DNA of 17,279 nucleotides from Nanobdellota archaeon (GCA_018813725.1 JAHJBD010000015.1:1-17279), one strand, 5' to 3'; numbered from the stretch's first letter, positions 1 to 6,233 are shown. Notes: generated by a model from the letters alone, not told the origin. Made by a program: numbers and translations.

Positions 1-1
1 A

Positions 2-781
2 GCACAATACGGCTCAAAATTTGACAGGGCCATAGAAAAGCTTGCAAAGAAAAATCATTTTAACCTTAAATCAGAATACTTAAACACTTTTTACAGACCA
101 AAAAATCTTAACCTTGGTGTATTGTTCAGCTCAGGAAAAGACAGCACATACGCTGCCTATGTGATGAAAAGGCAGAATTACGACCTCAAGTGCCTGATCA
201 CGATTAAATCAGAAAATCAAGACAGCTTTATGTTCCATACTCCAGCGATCGATATCACCAGCCTGCAAGCAAGATCCATGGGAATACCTCTAGTGACAGG
301 CCACACCAAAGGCGATAAAGAAGCAGAACTTAAAGACCTTGAAAAGACTATTAAGAAAGCTAAACAGGAATTCAACCTCCACGGTATAGTTACTGGCGCA
401 CTTTACTCCAACTACCAGCGAGAGCGCATTGAAAAGATATGTGATAAGCTTGCTTTAAAGATCTTCTCCCCATTGTGGCACATTGACCAGGAAGATTATA
501 TGCACACCCTCATAAAGAACGGTTTTCAAGTGATGATCACTGCAGTTGCAGCAGAAGGCCTCTCTGAAAAGCATGTAGGAAGGATGATTGACTATAGTTT
601 CCTAACCTTCCTAAAAAAACTCAATGAGAAGATTGGCCTCAATGTTGCAGGTGAGGGCGGAGAATATGAAACATTGGTTATAGACTGTCCTCTGTTCAAG
701 AAACCAGTCAAGATAAAAGATTATTCTATAGAAAAAGACAATAGTTCAGCTAGGATTCTAATCAAGAAAGCATCACTTTAA
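2..781 (+). CDS. dph6: Asparagine-synthetase-like C-terminus fused to Dph6 diphthine-ammonia ligase (5' partial)
   Basis: The reading frame is open from the first bases to the TAA at 779-781, so the gene begins upstream of the window. The Dph6 part starts near position 113 with a PP-loop (VLFSSGKDS) and carries the family motifs AVAAEGLSEKHVGRMID and GEGGEYETLV. Dph6 uses ATP to amidate diphthine on elongation factor 2, the last step of diphthamide synthesis. The ~37 codons before it read AQYGSKFDRAIEKLAKK and onward, resembling the end of archaeal asparagine synthetases, where a QYGS motif is followed by a basic helix. No ATG or GTG lies in frame between the two parts. The only listed start, TTG at 122, falls inside the nucleotide-binding strand and would destroy it. 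I therefore read this as a fusion of two ATP-pyrophosphatase domains. The Dph6 call is firm; the asparagine-synthetase call is from memory of family sequences. The last 9 bases overlap the convergent gene at 773. Confidence 0.85.
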   Translation, partial: AQYGSKFDRAIEKLAKKNHFNLKSEYLNTFYRPKNLNLGVLFSSGKDSTYAAYVMKRQNYDLKCLITIKSENQDSFMFHTPAIDITSLQARSMGIPLVTGHTKGDKEAELKDLEKTIKKAKQEFNLHGIVTGALYSNYQRERIEKICDKLALKIFSPLWHIDQEDYMHTLIKNGFQVMITAVAAEGLSEKHVGRMIDYSFLTFLKKLNEKIGLNVAGEGGEYETLVIDCPLFKKPVKIKDYSIEKDNSSARILIKKASL

Positions 782-925
782 TTTTGGTAATACAAGATAT
801 GCAAACGCTGCGCATATTATTATCGTGCCCCAGAAAATTAAAGCATTGATCCGCTGCAATGCAAACAGCACCATATTGACTATTAAAATCACGATCAAGA
901 AAATTGAAAATATCTTAGTGTTCAT
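773..925 (-). CDS. Small two-helix membrane protein, 50 aa, last gene of the membrane-protein operon
   Basis: The reverse strand encodes an ATG-started 50-residue protein ending in TGA, beginning MNTKIFSIFLIVILIVNMVL and ending VLPKLK. The start overlaps the stop of the 166-aa gene in an ATGA junction (922-925), the usual sign of translational coupling, so I consider it real despite its size. Residues about 5-22 and 28-46 are hydrophobic, giving two membrane helices joined by a short QRIN loop, with a basic C-terminus. I recognise no family. Its 3' end overlaps the end of the convergent dph6 fusion gene by 9 bases, leaving no room for a separate terminator. It could be a subunit or stabiliser of the neighbouring membrane proteins, but nothing in the sequence states a function. 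Confidence 0.6.
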   Translation of the reverse strand: MNTKIFSIFLIVILIVNMVLFALQRINALIFWGTIIICAAFAYLVLPKLK

Positions 926-1422
926 TTTATCACATCAGCTACAGCTGCTGTCATAGATGCTGGTACTGTCACGATAACTGTGCGTTTCACTGCAAGCAAC
1001 GGGTCAGTTAGCCATGGGGTTATCTGGATAAGTGAGAGTATCCCGGCAATTACTATGAATGAAAGGATATATGTGGATAACACCCTGTTAGCAAAATTCC
1101 CAACATTTCCCTTCATATGCCCCCGGTAATAAGTATAATAAACAAAAGAAGTAATAAAGAATATTGACATTGCTCCAAGCCCAACAATATTGATCAGAGG
1201 CAGCATCTCTCCAAGCCTCCAGGTCTCTTCAGTAAACCCTACAGGTATGGCAAGTATGGCTGCTCCCACTATTATCTCCATGAGGTCTTTAGCGCCTACT
1301 TCCATATGGAGCCGGTTTATTATCCTGTGGATAAGGTTGCCTTTTTTATCATGGATAGTGGTAACTTCATGTATATGCCCATCTATCTTGATGGTGCTTT
1401 TTTTGATCGTATCTCCTTTCAT
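922..1422 (-). CDS. Integral membrane protein, DUF2391-like
   Basis: This 166-aa protein has a ~45-residue hydrophilic N-terminus (MKGDTIKKSTIKIDGHIHEV and onward) followed by about four hydrophobic segments near residues 48-63, 75-97, 112-133 and 143-164. A GFTEETWRLGE motif sits between the first two. That motif and the layout resemble the DUF2391/TIGR02587 group of small integral membrane proteins, which has no known function. The resemblance is from memory and uncertain. The ATG overlaps the stop of the upstream 68-aa gene (ATGA, 1419-1422), and its own stop overlaps the start of the 50-aa gene (922-925), so it sits in a tightly coupled operon. The His/Asp/Lys-rich N-terminus (IDGHIHEVTTIHDKKGN) looks like a small cytosolic β-hairpin domain and might bind a ligand or metal, which is inference. 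Confidence 0.7.
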   Translation of the reverse strand: MKGDTIKKSTIKIDGHIHEVTTIHDKKGNLIHRIINRLHMEVGAKDLMEIIVGAAILAIPVGFTEETWRLGEMLPLINIVGLGAMSIFFITSFVYYTYYRGHMKGNVGNFANRVLSTYILSFIVIAGILSLIQITPWLTDPLLAVKRTVIVTVPASMTAAVADVIK

Positions 1423-1625
1423 TTCTGTATTGCTGAGCCTATCATTGTTCCTACAGATATCAGAGAAGCTGCAAACACTGCCCAGTTGCCGTCAGGCGTA
1501 TAACCTAGGATTCCAGAGCCTATCTTTACTATCCATAGTGTTATGATAAAATATACTAGCCCCATCACGATCAAGAGGCCAGATGCCACTGCAGTCACAA
1601 CAAGGTTACTTAGATCTTTTATCAT
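1419..1625 (-). CDS. Small two-helix membrane protein, 68 aa
   Basis: I place the start at the ATG at 1623-1625 (MIKDLSNLVVTAVASG) because a strong Shine-Dalgarno, GAGGTGAT, lies just upstream on the reverse strand at about 1628-1635. An in-frame TTG at 1688 would add 21 basic residues but has no comparable ribosome site. The protein has two hydrophobic segments, about residues 8-35 and 47-65, separated by GILGYTPDGNW. I recognise no family. It is the second gene of the reverse-strand membrane-protein operon: the upstream 94-aa gene ends 59 bases earlier and the downstream 166-aa gene overlaps its stop by an ATGA junction. That coupling suggests the small proteins are made together and may act together. 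Confidence 0.7.
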   Translation of the reverse strand: MIKDLSNLVVTAVASGLLIVMGLVYFIITLWIVKIGSGILGYTPDGNWAVFAASLISVGTMIGSAIQK

Positions 1626-1627
1626 AT

Positions 1628-1635
1628 TATCACCT
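1628..1635 (-). promoter_or_regulatory. Shine-Dalgarno GAGGTGAT deciding the start of the 68-aa gene
   Basis: On the reverse strand GAGGTGAT precedes ATG at 1625 by two to three bases. It matches the 16S anti-Shine-Dalgarno well and favours this ATG over the upstream TTG at 1688. Confidence 0.6.
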
Positions 1636-1684
1636 CTAAACAACTTTTGGAATCTATGTTTATATATGTTTCGGATAATCCTAT

Positions 1685-1969
1685 TCAATCCTTAACATCT
1701 TCTTTTCCCTTCATTCTTGATACTACCAATATCCCGATAACACAGAACACTGTTGTGATGAAAGTAATGATCAGCTGATAGACATAACCGCTCCCTTCAA
1801 CACCGATACTATAGATTATCTGGTCTACTCCAGATTTGATAAAATCCCTCCATACTAAGGCTATGATAAAACCGAATGCCGCAAGTATTGCTGTAAGCAC
1901 GTTCTTCTTTACCTCTGAATGCACTGCTTTTGCAGCATGTGGGATCTTTTTTACTATCTCCTTGACCAT
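1685..1969 (-). CDS. DUF5654-like small membrane protein, 94 aa
   Basis: The protein has an amphipathic basic N-terminus (MVKEIVKKIPHAAKAVHSEV) and two hydrophobic segments near residues 25-45 and 62-84. It contains a LTAILAAFGFIIALVWRDFI stretch and has a charged C-terminus (RMKGKEDVKD). The AAFGFIIALVWRD pattern resembles the DUF5654 family of small archaeal membrane proteins of unknown function. I am moderately sure of that assignment. The ATG at 1967-1969 is preceded by the Shine-Dalgarno AGAGGTG (1974-1980). A TATA-like box at about 2001-2012 makes this the first gene of a four-gene operon of small membrane proteins (94, 68, 166 and 50 aa). No catalytic motif is visible. Confidence 0.75.
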   Translation of the reverse strand: MVKEIVKKIPHAAKAVHSEVKKNVLTAILAAFGFIIALVWRDFIKSGVDQIIYSIGVEGSGYVYQLIITFITTVFCVIGILVVSRMKGKEDVKD

Positions 1970-2000
1970 AAAACACCTCTTTTGGTATTCTTTAGAAGCA

Positions 2001-2012
2001 GTTATTTAAATT
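2001..2012 (-). promoter_or_regulatory. TATA-like box of the small-membrane-protein operon
   Basis: AATTTAAATAAC on the reverse strand is centred about 37 bp upstream of the ATG at 1969. That predicts transcription starting near 1980 and a short leader that just contains the AGAGGTG ribosome site. It is inferred from position and composition. Confidence 0.5.
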
Positions 2013-2017
2013 CTTTT

Positions 2018-2458
2018 CTACATCCAGGATGTTCTGCTGAACATATCTGCATGAACTTCAGCATAATCTATCACATATCTAACAAAATCTCTAAGTACAT
2101 TAGTCATCCTTAATTTTGTCGTAGGACCTTCGATATTTATGGCATACTGTGTCTCAAGCATGCCTCCTTCAACAGTTCTTGTGTCAAGCCTTCTTCCGGC
2201 AAATTCAGCCCTTCTAAAAAAACCTGGTAAAGCTTCATCAACAGGCACCATATAGTCATTGCCTGTGCCGGATGTCCTGTACCTGACATTGACCATTATT
2301 GCATCATCTTCTTGGTAAAAACCCACAACAACATCTCCTCTTTTGCGGTGCTTGACATAAGCTGCTTGCTCATGCCCTTGATTTGGCGCTATAAGAATCT
2401 CCGACTCATGAAACTCATCATCCAGATCATCAATAATATCTTCTATTCTTGGTATCAT
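2018..2458 (-). CDS. Conserved-looking hypothetical protein, 146 aa
   Basis: I do not recognise this protein. It is soluble, with no signal peptide or membrane segment. The N-terminus is strongly acidic (MIPRIEDIIDDLDDEFHESE), like an amphipathic helix. The middle alternates short β-like stretches (GDVVVGFYQEDDAIMVNVRY and others), and the C-terminal third contains a likely helix (LRDFVRYVIDYAEVHADMF). Composition and codon use match the neighbours, so it is probably a genuine resident gene. The ATG at 2458 lies about 26 bp from a TATA-like box and has no Shine-Dalgarno, suggesting a leaderless mRNA of its own. It follows the Lrp-family gene by 33 bp on the same strand, so some co-transcription with it is possible. 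Confidence 0.7.
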   Translation of the reverse strand: MIPRIEDIIDDLDDEFHESEILIAPNQGHEQAAYVKHRKRGDVVVGFYQEDDAIMVNVRYRTSGTGNDYMVPVDEALPGFFRRAEFAGRRLDTRTVEGGMLETQYAINIEGPTTKLRMTNVLRDFVRYVIDYAEVHADMFSRTSWM

Positions 2459-2477
2459 AAAAGAGAAAATTAGAATC

Positions 2478-2490
2478 CAATTTAAAAAAC
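2478..2490 (-). promoter_or_regulatory. TATA-like box of the 146-aa gene
   Basis: TTTTTTAAATTGG on the reverse strand is centred about 26 bp upstream of the ATG at 2458, the spacing expected for transcription that starts at the initiation codon itself. It lies between this gene and the stop of the Lrp-family gene. Confidence 0.5.
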
Positions 2491-2491
2491 T

Positions 2492-2935
2492 TTACACTTC
2501 GATCTGTTTTTCCTTGATCGTATTAAGGATAAACCGTGTATTGGTCCTCTCAACAAAATCATAGGTCTGTATCTTCTTTAGGAAAGCATCCATCTGGCGG
2601 CGATTCTTGAACCTTGCCATTATTGACGCATCAAAATCACCAGTCATATCATAGACCCCAAACACGTTCTTGTGAGTGGCAATCTCCTTTTCAACCTGGA
2701 AGAGCTTTCCTTTAGATATCCTGACTTCGACCATGACTTCAACATCATAGCCTATCTTGTCATAATCCACAATAGTTGTGTATCTTTTGATGACTCCCTC
2801 CTTTTCTAGGCGTTTTATCCTGTTCATCACTGTTGCGACTGATACTTTTACCTTTTTTGCAACCTCTCTGTATGACAAAGTAGAGTCCATTATCTTGGTA
2901 TTTATGATGTCTTTATCGACGTCATCTAATTCCAT
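2492..2935 (-). CDS. Lrp/AsnC-family transcriptional regulator
   Basis: This 147-aa protein has the family's two parts. Residues 1-55 form the winged helix-turn-helix (LSYREVAKKVKVSVATVMNR, then IKRLEKEGVIKRYTTIVD). Residues 65-145 form the RAM ligand-binding and oligomerisation domain (VMVEVRISKG, VFGVYDMTGDFDASIMARF, TRFILNTIKEKQ). Such proteins bind DNA as dimers or octamers and respond to amino acids or related ligands. The gene is divergent from amt-glnK-glnA across a 162-bp AT-rich region with repeated motifs. Both autoregulation and control of ammonium assimilation, perhaps in response to an amino acid, are therefore plausible, though inferred only from position. The ATG at 2935 is preceded by GGAGAT about 7 bases upstream. 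Length is normal for the family. Confidence 0.92.
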   Translation of the reverse strand: MELDDVDKDIINTKIMDSTLSYREVAKKVKVSVATVMNRIKRLEKEGVIKRYTTIVDYDKIGYDVEVMVEVRISKGKLFQVEKEIATHKNVFGVYDMTGDFDASIMARFKNRRQMDAFLKKIQTYDFVERTNTRFILNTIKEKQIEV

Positions 2936-2966
2936 TTATTTTATCTCCGTTTGTTTATTTTTAGGC

Positions 2967-2977
2967 TATTTTTTATA
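2967..2977 (-). promoter_or_regulatory. TATA-like box of the Lrp-family gene
   Basis: TATAAAAAATA on the reverse strand is centred about 37 bp before the ATG at 2935, allowing a short leader that carries GGAGAT (2943-2948). A second candidate, TTTATATAT at about 2992-3000, lies further upstream. Confidence 0.45.
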
Positions 2978-2980
2978 CCA

Positions 2981-3054
2981 ATACTAAACAAATATATAAA
3001 ACTTCCTAATTATTTTACTAAAATGTTTAATTATACTACAAATAACTATATAAA
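2981..3054. repeat. Imperfect duplication ATACTA...CAAATA...TATAAA between the Lrp-family gene and amt
   Basis: Two copies of the same ordered elements, ATACTA then CAAATA then TATATAAA or its close relative, occur at 2981-3000 and 3033-3054, about 52 bp apart with 1-2 base spacing changes. They could be duplicated promoter or operator elements for the two divergent genes. The region is very AT-rich, so chance similarity is a real alternative. Confidence 0.4.
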
Positions 3055-3055
3055 T
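3047..3055 (+). promoter_or_regulatory. TATA-like box of amt-glnK-glnA
   Basis: TATATAAAT is centred about 47 bp upstream of the amt ATG. Transcription would begin near 3077, giving a leader of about 20 bases with the ribosome site AAAGAGG at 3084-3090. Confidence 0.5.
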
Positions 3056-3079
3056 AACCATAAATGACCCTTAAATAAC
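3051..3079 (+). repeat. Three helically phased TAAATAAC-type direct repeats in the amt promoter
   Basis: TAAATAAC at 3051-3058, TAAATGAC at 3061-3068 and TAAATAAC at 3072-3079 recur at 10- and 11-base intervals, about one helical turn apart. They lie between the TATA box and the predicted transcription start, where a bound regulator would block initiation. The neighbouring Lrp-family protein is the obvious candidate ligand; this is inference. Confidence 0.45.
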
Positions 3080-3097
3080 AATTAAAGAGGCTAAAAG

Positions 3098-4408
3098 ATG
3101 AAAAAAACAAGAAAATATTTCCTCCTGACAATCATAATGGCTATACTGATATCTGTGCCTGTCATGGCGCAAGATATGTCTGATGTTATCAAAGGGATAA
3201 ACACTGTCTGGGTGCTTATGGCATCATTCTTAGTATTTTTTATGCAGGCAGGGTTTGGCATGGTCGAAGCTGGCTTTATCAGGGCAAAGTCCTCAGTAAA
3301 TATCCTTATGAAGAACATGCTAGACTTTTCTATGGCTTCTTTAGGCTATTACATATTCGGGTTTGCAATCATGTTTGGTGCAGGCAATCTTTTCTTTGGC
3401 AAGACTGGTTTTTTCCTTTTTAGTATCCCTGCTGAGATGAACGGTGTCCCAACATTAGCATTCTGGTTTTTCCAGGCAGTCTTTGCAGCAGCAGCAGCAA
3501 CAATAGTTGCAGGAGCATTGGCTGAAAGGCTGAACTTCAAAGCATATCTTATCTATTCATTCATCATCTCTGCATTCATCTATCCGTTGATCGGCCACTG
3601 GATATGGTCAAATGGGTGGCTTGCAAACCTCGGTTTTTTGGACTTTGCTGGTTCAACAGTAGTCCATGCTGTTGGAGGTTCTGCAGCTTTTATCGGAGCA
3701 CTACTCCTAGGCCCTAGGATAGGAAAATACAACAAGGATGGCACTGCAAATGCCATATTAGGCCACAACCTGCCCCTAGCTGCATTAGGCACTTTGATAC
3801 TTTGGTTTGGCTGGTTTGGATTTAATCCTGGTTCAACATTATCAGCAATGGACGCAGGCGCTATCGCAAAGATCGCTGTGAACACAAATCTTGCAGCAGC
3901 TACTGGCGCAATCGTCGCTATGTTCATCACCTGGAGAAAATTTGGAAAGCCTGATTTTGGTATGACCATGAATGGCTCACTAGCAGGTCTTGTGGCGATA
4001 ACAGCTGGCTGTGCATTTGTCCAGCCTATGAGCGCAATCCTGATCGGTCTTGCTGCAGGATTTATAGTTGTTTATGGAGTAATATTCATAGACAAGATCC
4101 ATGTTGATGATCCAGTAGGTGCAGTTGCTGTACACGGGATGTGCGGGATTTTCGGTACGCTTGCTGTTGGAATATTTCATGAGACTCAAGGTCTTTTGCT
4201 TGGAGGCGGCCTCAATCTGCTAAAGGTACAGGCGATAGGCGTCTTTTCAGTAGTGGCATTTGTTATCGCATCAATGTTTATTGTTTTCAAATGTATTGAC
4301 AAGGTTATTGGACTTAGAGTATCAAGAGAGGATGAACTGAGAGGTGTGGATATATCAGAGCATGGGGCAGAAGCATACGCAGATTTCCCTATCTCTGCAC
4401 TAAGCTAA
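3098..4408 (+). CDS. amt: Ammonium transporter Amt
   Basis: This 436-aa protein belongs to the Amt/Mep/Rh family of trimeric channels that move ammonium across the cytoplasmic membrane. It has a cleavable-looking signal segment (residues 1-24, ending PVMAQ) and then about 11 membrane helices. The two pore histidines of the twin-His motif are visible as H190 (TVVHAVGG) and H346 (AVHGMCG). The early FFMQAGFGMVEAGF stretch and the ILWFGWFGFNPGS motif are typical of the family. The cytosolic tail (SREDELRGVDISEHGAEAYA) is the conserved region that PII proteins engage. The gene is followed one base later by glnK, the classical arrangement in which PII blocks the pore when nitrogen is plentiful. 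The ATG follows AAAGAGG by seven bases. Confidence 0.98.
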   Translation: MKKTRKYFLLTIIMAILISVPVMAQDMSDVIKGINTVWVLMASFLVFFMQAGFGMVEAGFIRAKSSVNILMKNMLDFSMASLGYYIFGFAIMFGAGNLFFGKTGFFLFSIPAEMNGVPTLAFWFFQAVFAAAAATIVAGALAERLNFKAYLIYSFIISAFIYPLIGHWIWSNGWLANLGFLDFAGSTVVHAVGGSAAFIGALLLGPRIGKYNKDGTANAILGHNLPLAALGTLILWFGWFGFNPGSTLSAMDAGAIAKIAVNTNLAAATGAIVAMFITWRKFGKPDFGMTMNGSLAGLVAITAGCAFVQPMSAILIGLAAGFIVVYGVIFIDKIHVDDPVGAVAVHGMCGIFGTLAVGIFHETQGLLLGGGLNLLKVQAIGVFSVVAFVIASMFIVFKCIDKVIGLRVSREDELRGVDISEHGAEAYADFPISALS

Positions 4409-4409
4409 A

Positions 4410-4808
4410 ATGAAACTTATAATAGCAGTAATAAGGCCTGAGAAAGTAAGGGATGTAAAACAATCATTGTGGGACAATAAAGTTCATATGATGACAATAA
4501 TTGACGTTAAAGGTTGCGGACAACAGAAAGGATACCAGGAAGAATATAGGGGTATAATCGAAGAGGTCAATCTTCATAGGAAAGCCATGATACTGATCGC
4601 TTTGAACGATAGCTATGTGGATCAGGCTGTAAAAGCTATCATCAAAGGTGCAAGGTCCAATGGTGGACATGTAGGTGACGGTAAGATCTTTGTCCTTGAC
4701 CTGTTTGACGCGATAAGGATAAGAAGCGGTGAAAAGGGCATCGCCGCGATAGGCGGCGAAAGCATAGAGCTTAAAAATCTAAAAAAAATAGACAAGGTGG
4801 AGGTATAA
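4410..4808 (+). CDS. glnK: PII nitrogen regulatory protein GlnK
   Basis: This 132-aa protein of the PII family is a trimeric sensor of ATP/ADP and 2-oxoglutarate whose usual target is the adjacent Amt channel. The start (MKLIIAVIRPEKVRDVKQSL), T-loop (GCGQQKGYQEEYRG, about 35-55), B-loop (GHVGDGKIFV, 86-95) and C-loop (IRIRSGEKG) are all present. Gln39 and Lys58, which help bind Mg-ATP-2-oxoglutarate in well-studied homologues, are kept, as is Tyr46. Position 51, uridylylated in enteric bacteria, is glutamate, so that modification is excluded. The protein is about 20 residues longer than enteric GlnK, with an extended C-terminus. One base separates it from amt and from glnA, in each case through a TAAAATG junction. 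GlnA itself may be a second target, as in some methanogens. Confidence 0.96.
   Translation: MKLIIAVIRPEKVRDVKQSLWDNKVHMMTIIDVKGCGQQKGYQEEYRGIIEEVNLHRKAMILIALNDSYVDQAVKAIIKGARSNGGHVGDGKIFVLDLFDAIRIRSGEKGIAAIGGESIELKNLKKIDKVEV
4798..4803 (+). promoter_or_regulatory. Shine-Dalgarno GGAGGT of glnA
   Basis: GGAGGT lies inside the last codons of glnK, six bases before the glnA ATG at 4810. It explains how the third gene of the operon is translated and fixes its start. Confidence 0.6.
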
Positions 4809-4809
4809 A

Positions 4810-6150
4810 ATGCCAGCATTAAATGCAAAAACAAAAGAAGATGTGATAGAATTATGCAACCAGTACAAGGTGAAGTTTATAAGGTTGTGGTTCACTGATA
4901 TTTTAGGCCAGCTTAAGAGTTTTTCAATAACTATGTCAGAGCTGGATGCAGCTTTTGAAGACGGGATAGGTTTTGACGGCTCTTCGATAGAAGGATATAG
5001 GGATATTGAAGAATCAGACATGATCGCAAGGCCTGACCCAACTACATTCCAGCTTTTGCCATGGCAGTCTATCGAGGATAAGAGGGTTGCAAGGATGGTC
5101 TGCGACATCACAACCCCTGACGGAAAACCTTACGAAGGTGACCCAAGATATATCCTAAAAAGACAGCTTGAGAGAGCAAAAAAGATGGGGTATACGTTCT
5201 ATATGGGCCCTGAGCTTGAATATTTCTATTTCAAGGATGATAAAGGCACTGAGATCGTTGAGAAAGCAGGTTATTTTGACCTAGAACATCTTGACATCAC
5301 AGCTGAAGTGAGAAAAGAGACTGTACTTGCTCTTGAAGGCATGGGAATGACCATCGAGTGTGACCATCACGAGGTTGCTCCTTCTCAGCACGAGATAGAT
5401 ATCAGATACTGTGAAGCCTTGCAGATGGCTGACCATGTCCAGACCTATAAGTCAGTTGTAAAAGAGATAGCAAGAAAACACGGCCTTTATGCGACATTCC
5501 TTCCAAAACCGATCTTCAAGGTAAATGGCTCAGGCATGCACACGCACCAAAGCTTCTTTGAAGGTGACAAGAACGCTTTCTTTAGCAAGGATGACCCACA
5601 CCACATCTCAGTAAAGGGCAAGCAGTACATTGCAGGAATTTTGAGACACGCAAGAGAATTTTGTGCAATAACAAACCAATCAGTAAACTCATATAAAAGG
5701 TTGGTTCCTGGTTATGAAGCGCCTGTGTATGTCGCTTGGTCAACAGCTAATAGGTCAGCGATGGTAAGGATACCAAACTTTGCGCCAGGAAAAGAGAAAG
5801 CAACAAGGATGGAATTAAGATGCCCTGACCCTGTTGCAAACCCATACCTTGCATTTGCAGTTATGATCGCTTCAGGACTGGAAGGCATAGAAAAAGGCTA
5901 CAAGTTAGGAGAACCTACAAACAAAAATATCTTCCATCTGACAGATGAACAGAAAAAGGAGCTTGACATACCTTCTCTTCCAGGAAGTCTTGGCGAGGCC
6001 ATAGAGCTTACTGCAGGATCAGATGTTGTAAAGAAAGCTCTTGGAGAACATATCTTCAATAGGTTTATCGAGATCAAGCGTAGAGAATGGGACGAATATA
6101 GGATGTGGGTCTCAGACTACGAGATAAAAAAGCTTCTCCCAAGGCTTTAA
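4810..6150 (+). CDS. glnA: Glutamine synthetase type I
   Basis: This 446-aa class I glutamine synthetase makes glutamine from glutamate, ammonium and ATP in the cytosol as a dodecamer. The N-terminal β-grasp domain contains FTDILGQLKSF and DGSSIEGYRDIEESDM (about 56-71). The catalytic domain shows MGPELEYFYF (metal-binding glutamates), NGSGMHTHQS, the NRSAMVRIPNF loop and RMELRCPDPVANPYLAFA. Length and the absence of the ~25-residue insertion fit the short GSI-alpha group. The site adenylylated in enteric enzymes is replaced: the region reads NIFHLTDEQ with Phe375. Activity is therefore probably set by small molecules, protein partners such as the adjacent PII, or transcription. The Arg that mediates glutamine feedback in Bacillus (R62) is shifted by one in this motif (GYRDIEES), so feedback behaviour cannot be assumed. 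It ends the amt operon, followed by T-runs. Confidence 0.97.
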   Translation: MPALNAKTKEDVIELCNQYKVKFIRLWFTDILGQLKSFSITMSELDAAFEDGIGFDGSSIEGYRDIEESDMIARPDPTTFQLLPWQSIEDKRVARMVCDITTPDGKPYEGDPRYILKRQLERAKKMGYTFYMGPELEYFYFKDDKGTEIVEKAGYFDLEHLDITAEVRKETVLALEGMGMTIECDHHEVAPSQHEIDIRYCEALQMADHVQTYKSVVKEIARKHGLYATFLPKPIFKVNGSGMHTHQSFFEGDKNAFFSKDDPHHISVKGKQYIAGILRHAREFCAITNQSVNSYKRLVPGYEAPVYVAWSTANRSAMVRIPNFAPGKEKATRMELRCPDPVANPYLAFAVMIASGLEGIEKGYKLGEPTNKNIFHLTDEQKKELDIPSLPGSLGEAIELTAGSDVVKKALGEHIFNRFIEIKRREWDEYRMWVSDYEIKKLLPRL

Positions 6151-6182
6151 GCCTCCATTTTTTGGTTTTTTTCTTGTTTTTT
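6142..6182 (+). terminator. Small hairpin plus T-runs after glnA
   Basis: AGGCT-TTA-AGCCT (6142-6154) can form a 5-bp stem containing the glnA stop codon. T-runs follow at 6158-6163, 6166-6172 and 6177-6182. Archaeal polymerase often stops at T-tracts alone, so the hairpin may be incidental. Confidence 0.55.
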
Positions 6183-6233
6183 AACCTTACAACATATTTT
6201 TAACAAAGCACAATATGTTCCTGCAATAACGCA

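Noticed and set aside
122..781. Dph6 protein starting at TTG 122
   Set aside because: The TTG lies inside the first β-strand of the PP-loop domain, and the frame is open with family-like residues upstream to the window edge.
1190..1546. 118-aa plus-strand ORF
   Set aside because: It lies opposite the membrane-protein operon, has low-complexity Ser/Leu composition, no promoter and no ribosome site; it is an antisense shadow.
1419..1688. 89-aa version of the small membrane protein starting at TTG 1688
   Set aside because: The ATG at 1625 has a strong GAGGTGAT site; the extra 21 residues have no such support.
773..1969. Toxin-antitoxin or defence role for the small membrane proteins
   Set aside because: No antitoxin-like DNA-binding partner or known toxin motif is encoded; small hydrophobic size alone is not evidence.
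2936..3097. NrpR-type nitrogen operator (GGAA-N6-TTCC)
   Set aside because: No such palindrome is present in the amt promoter region.
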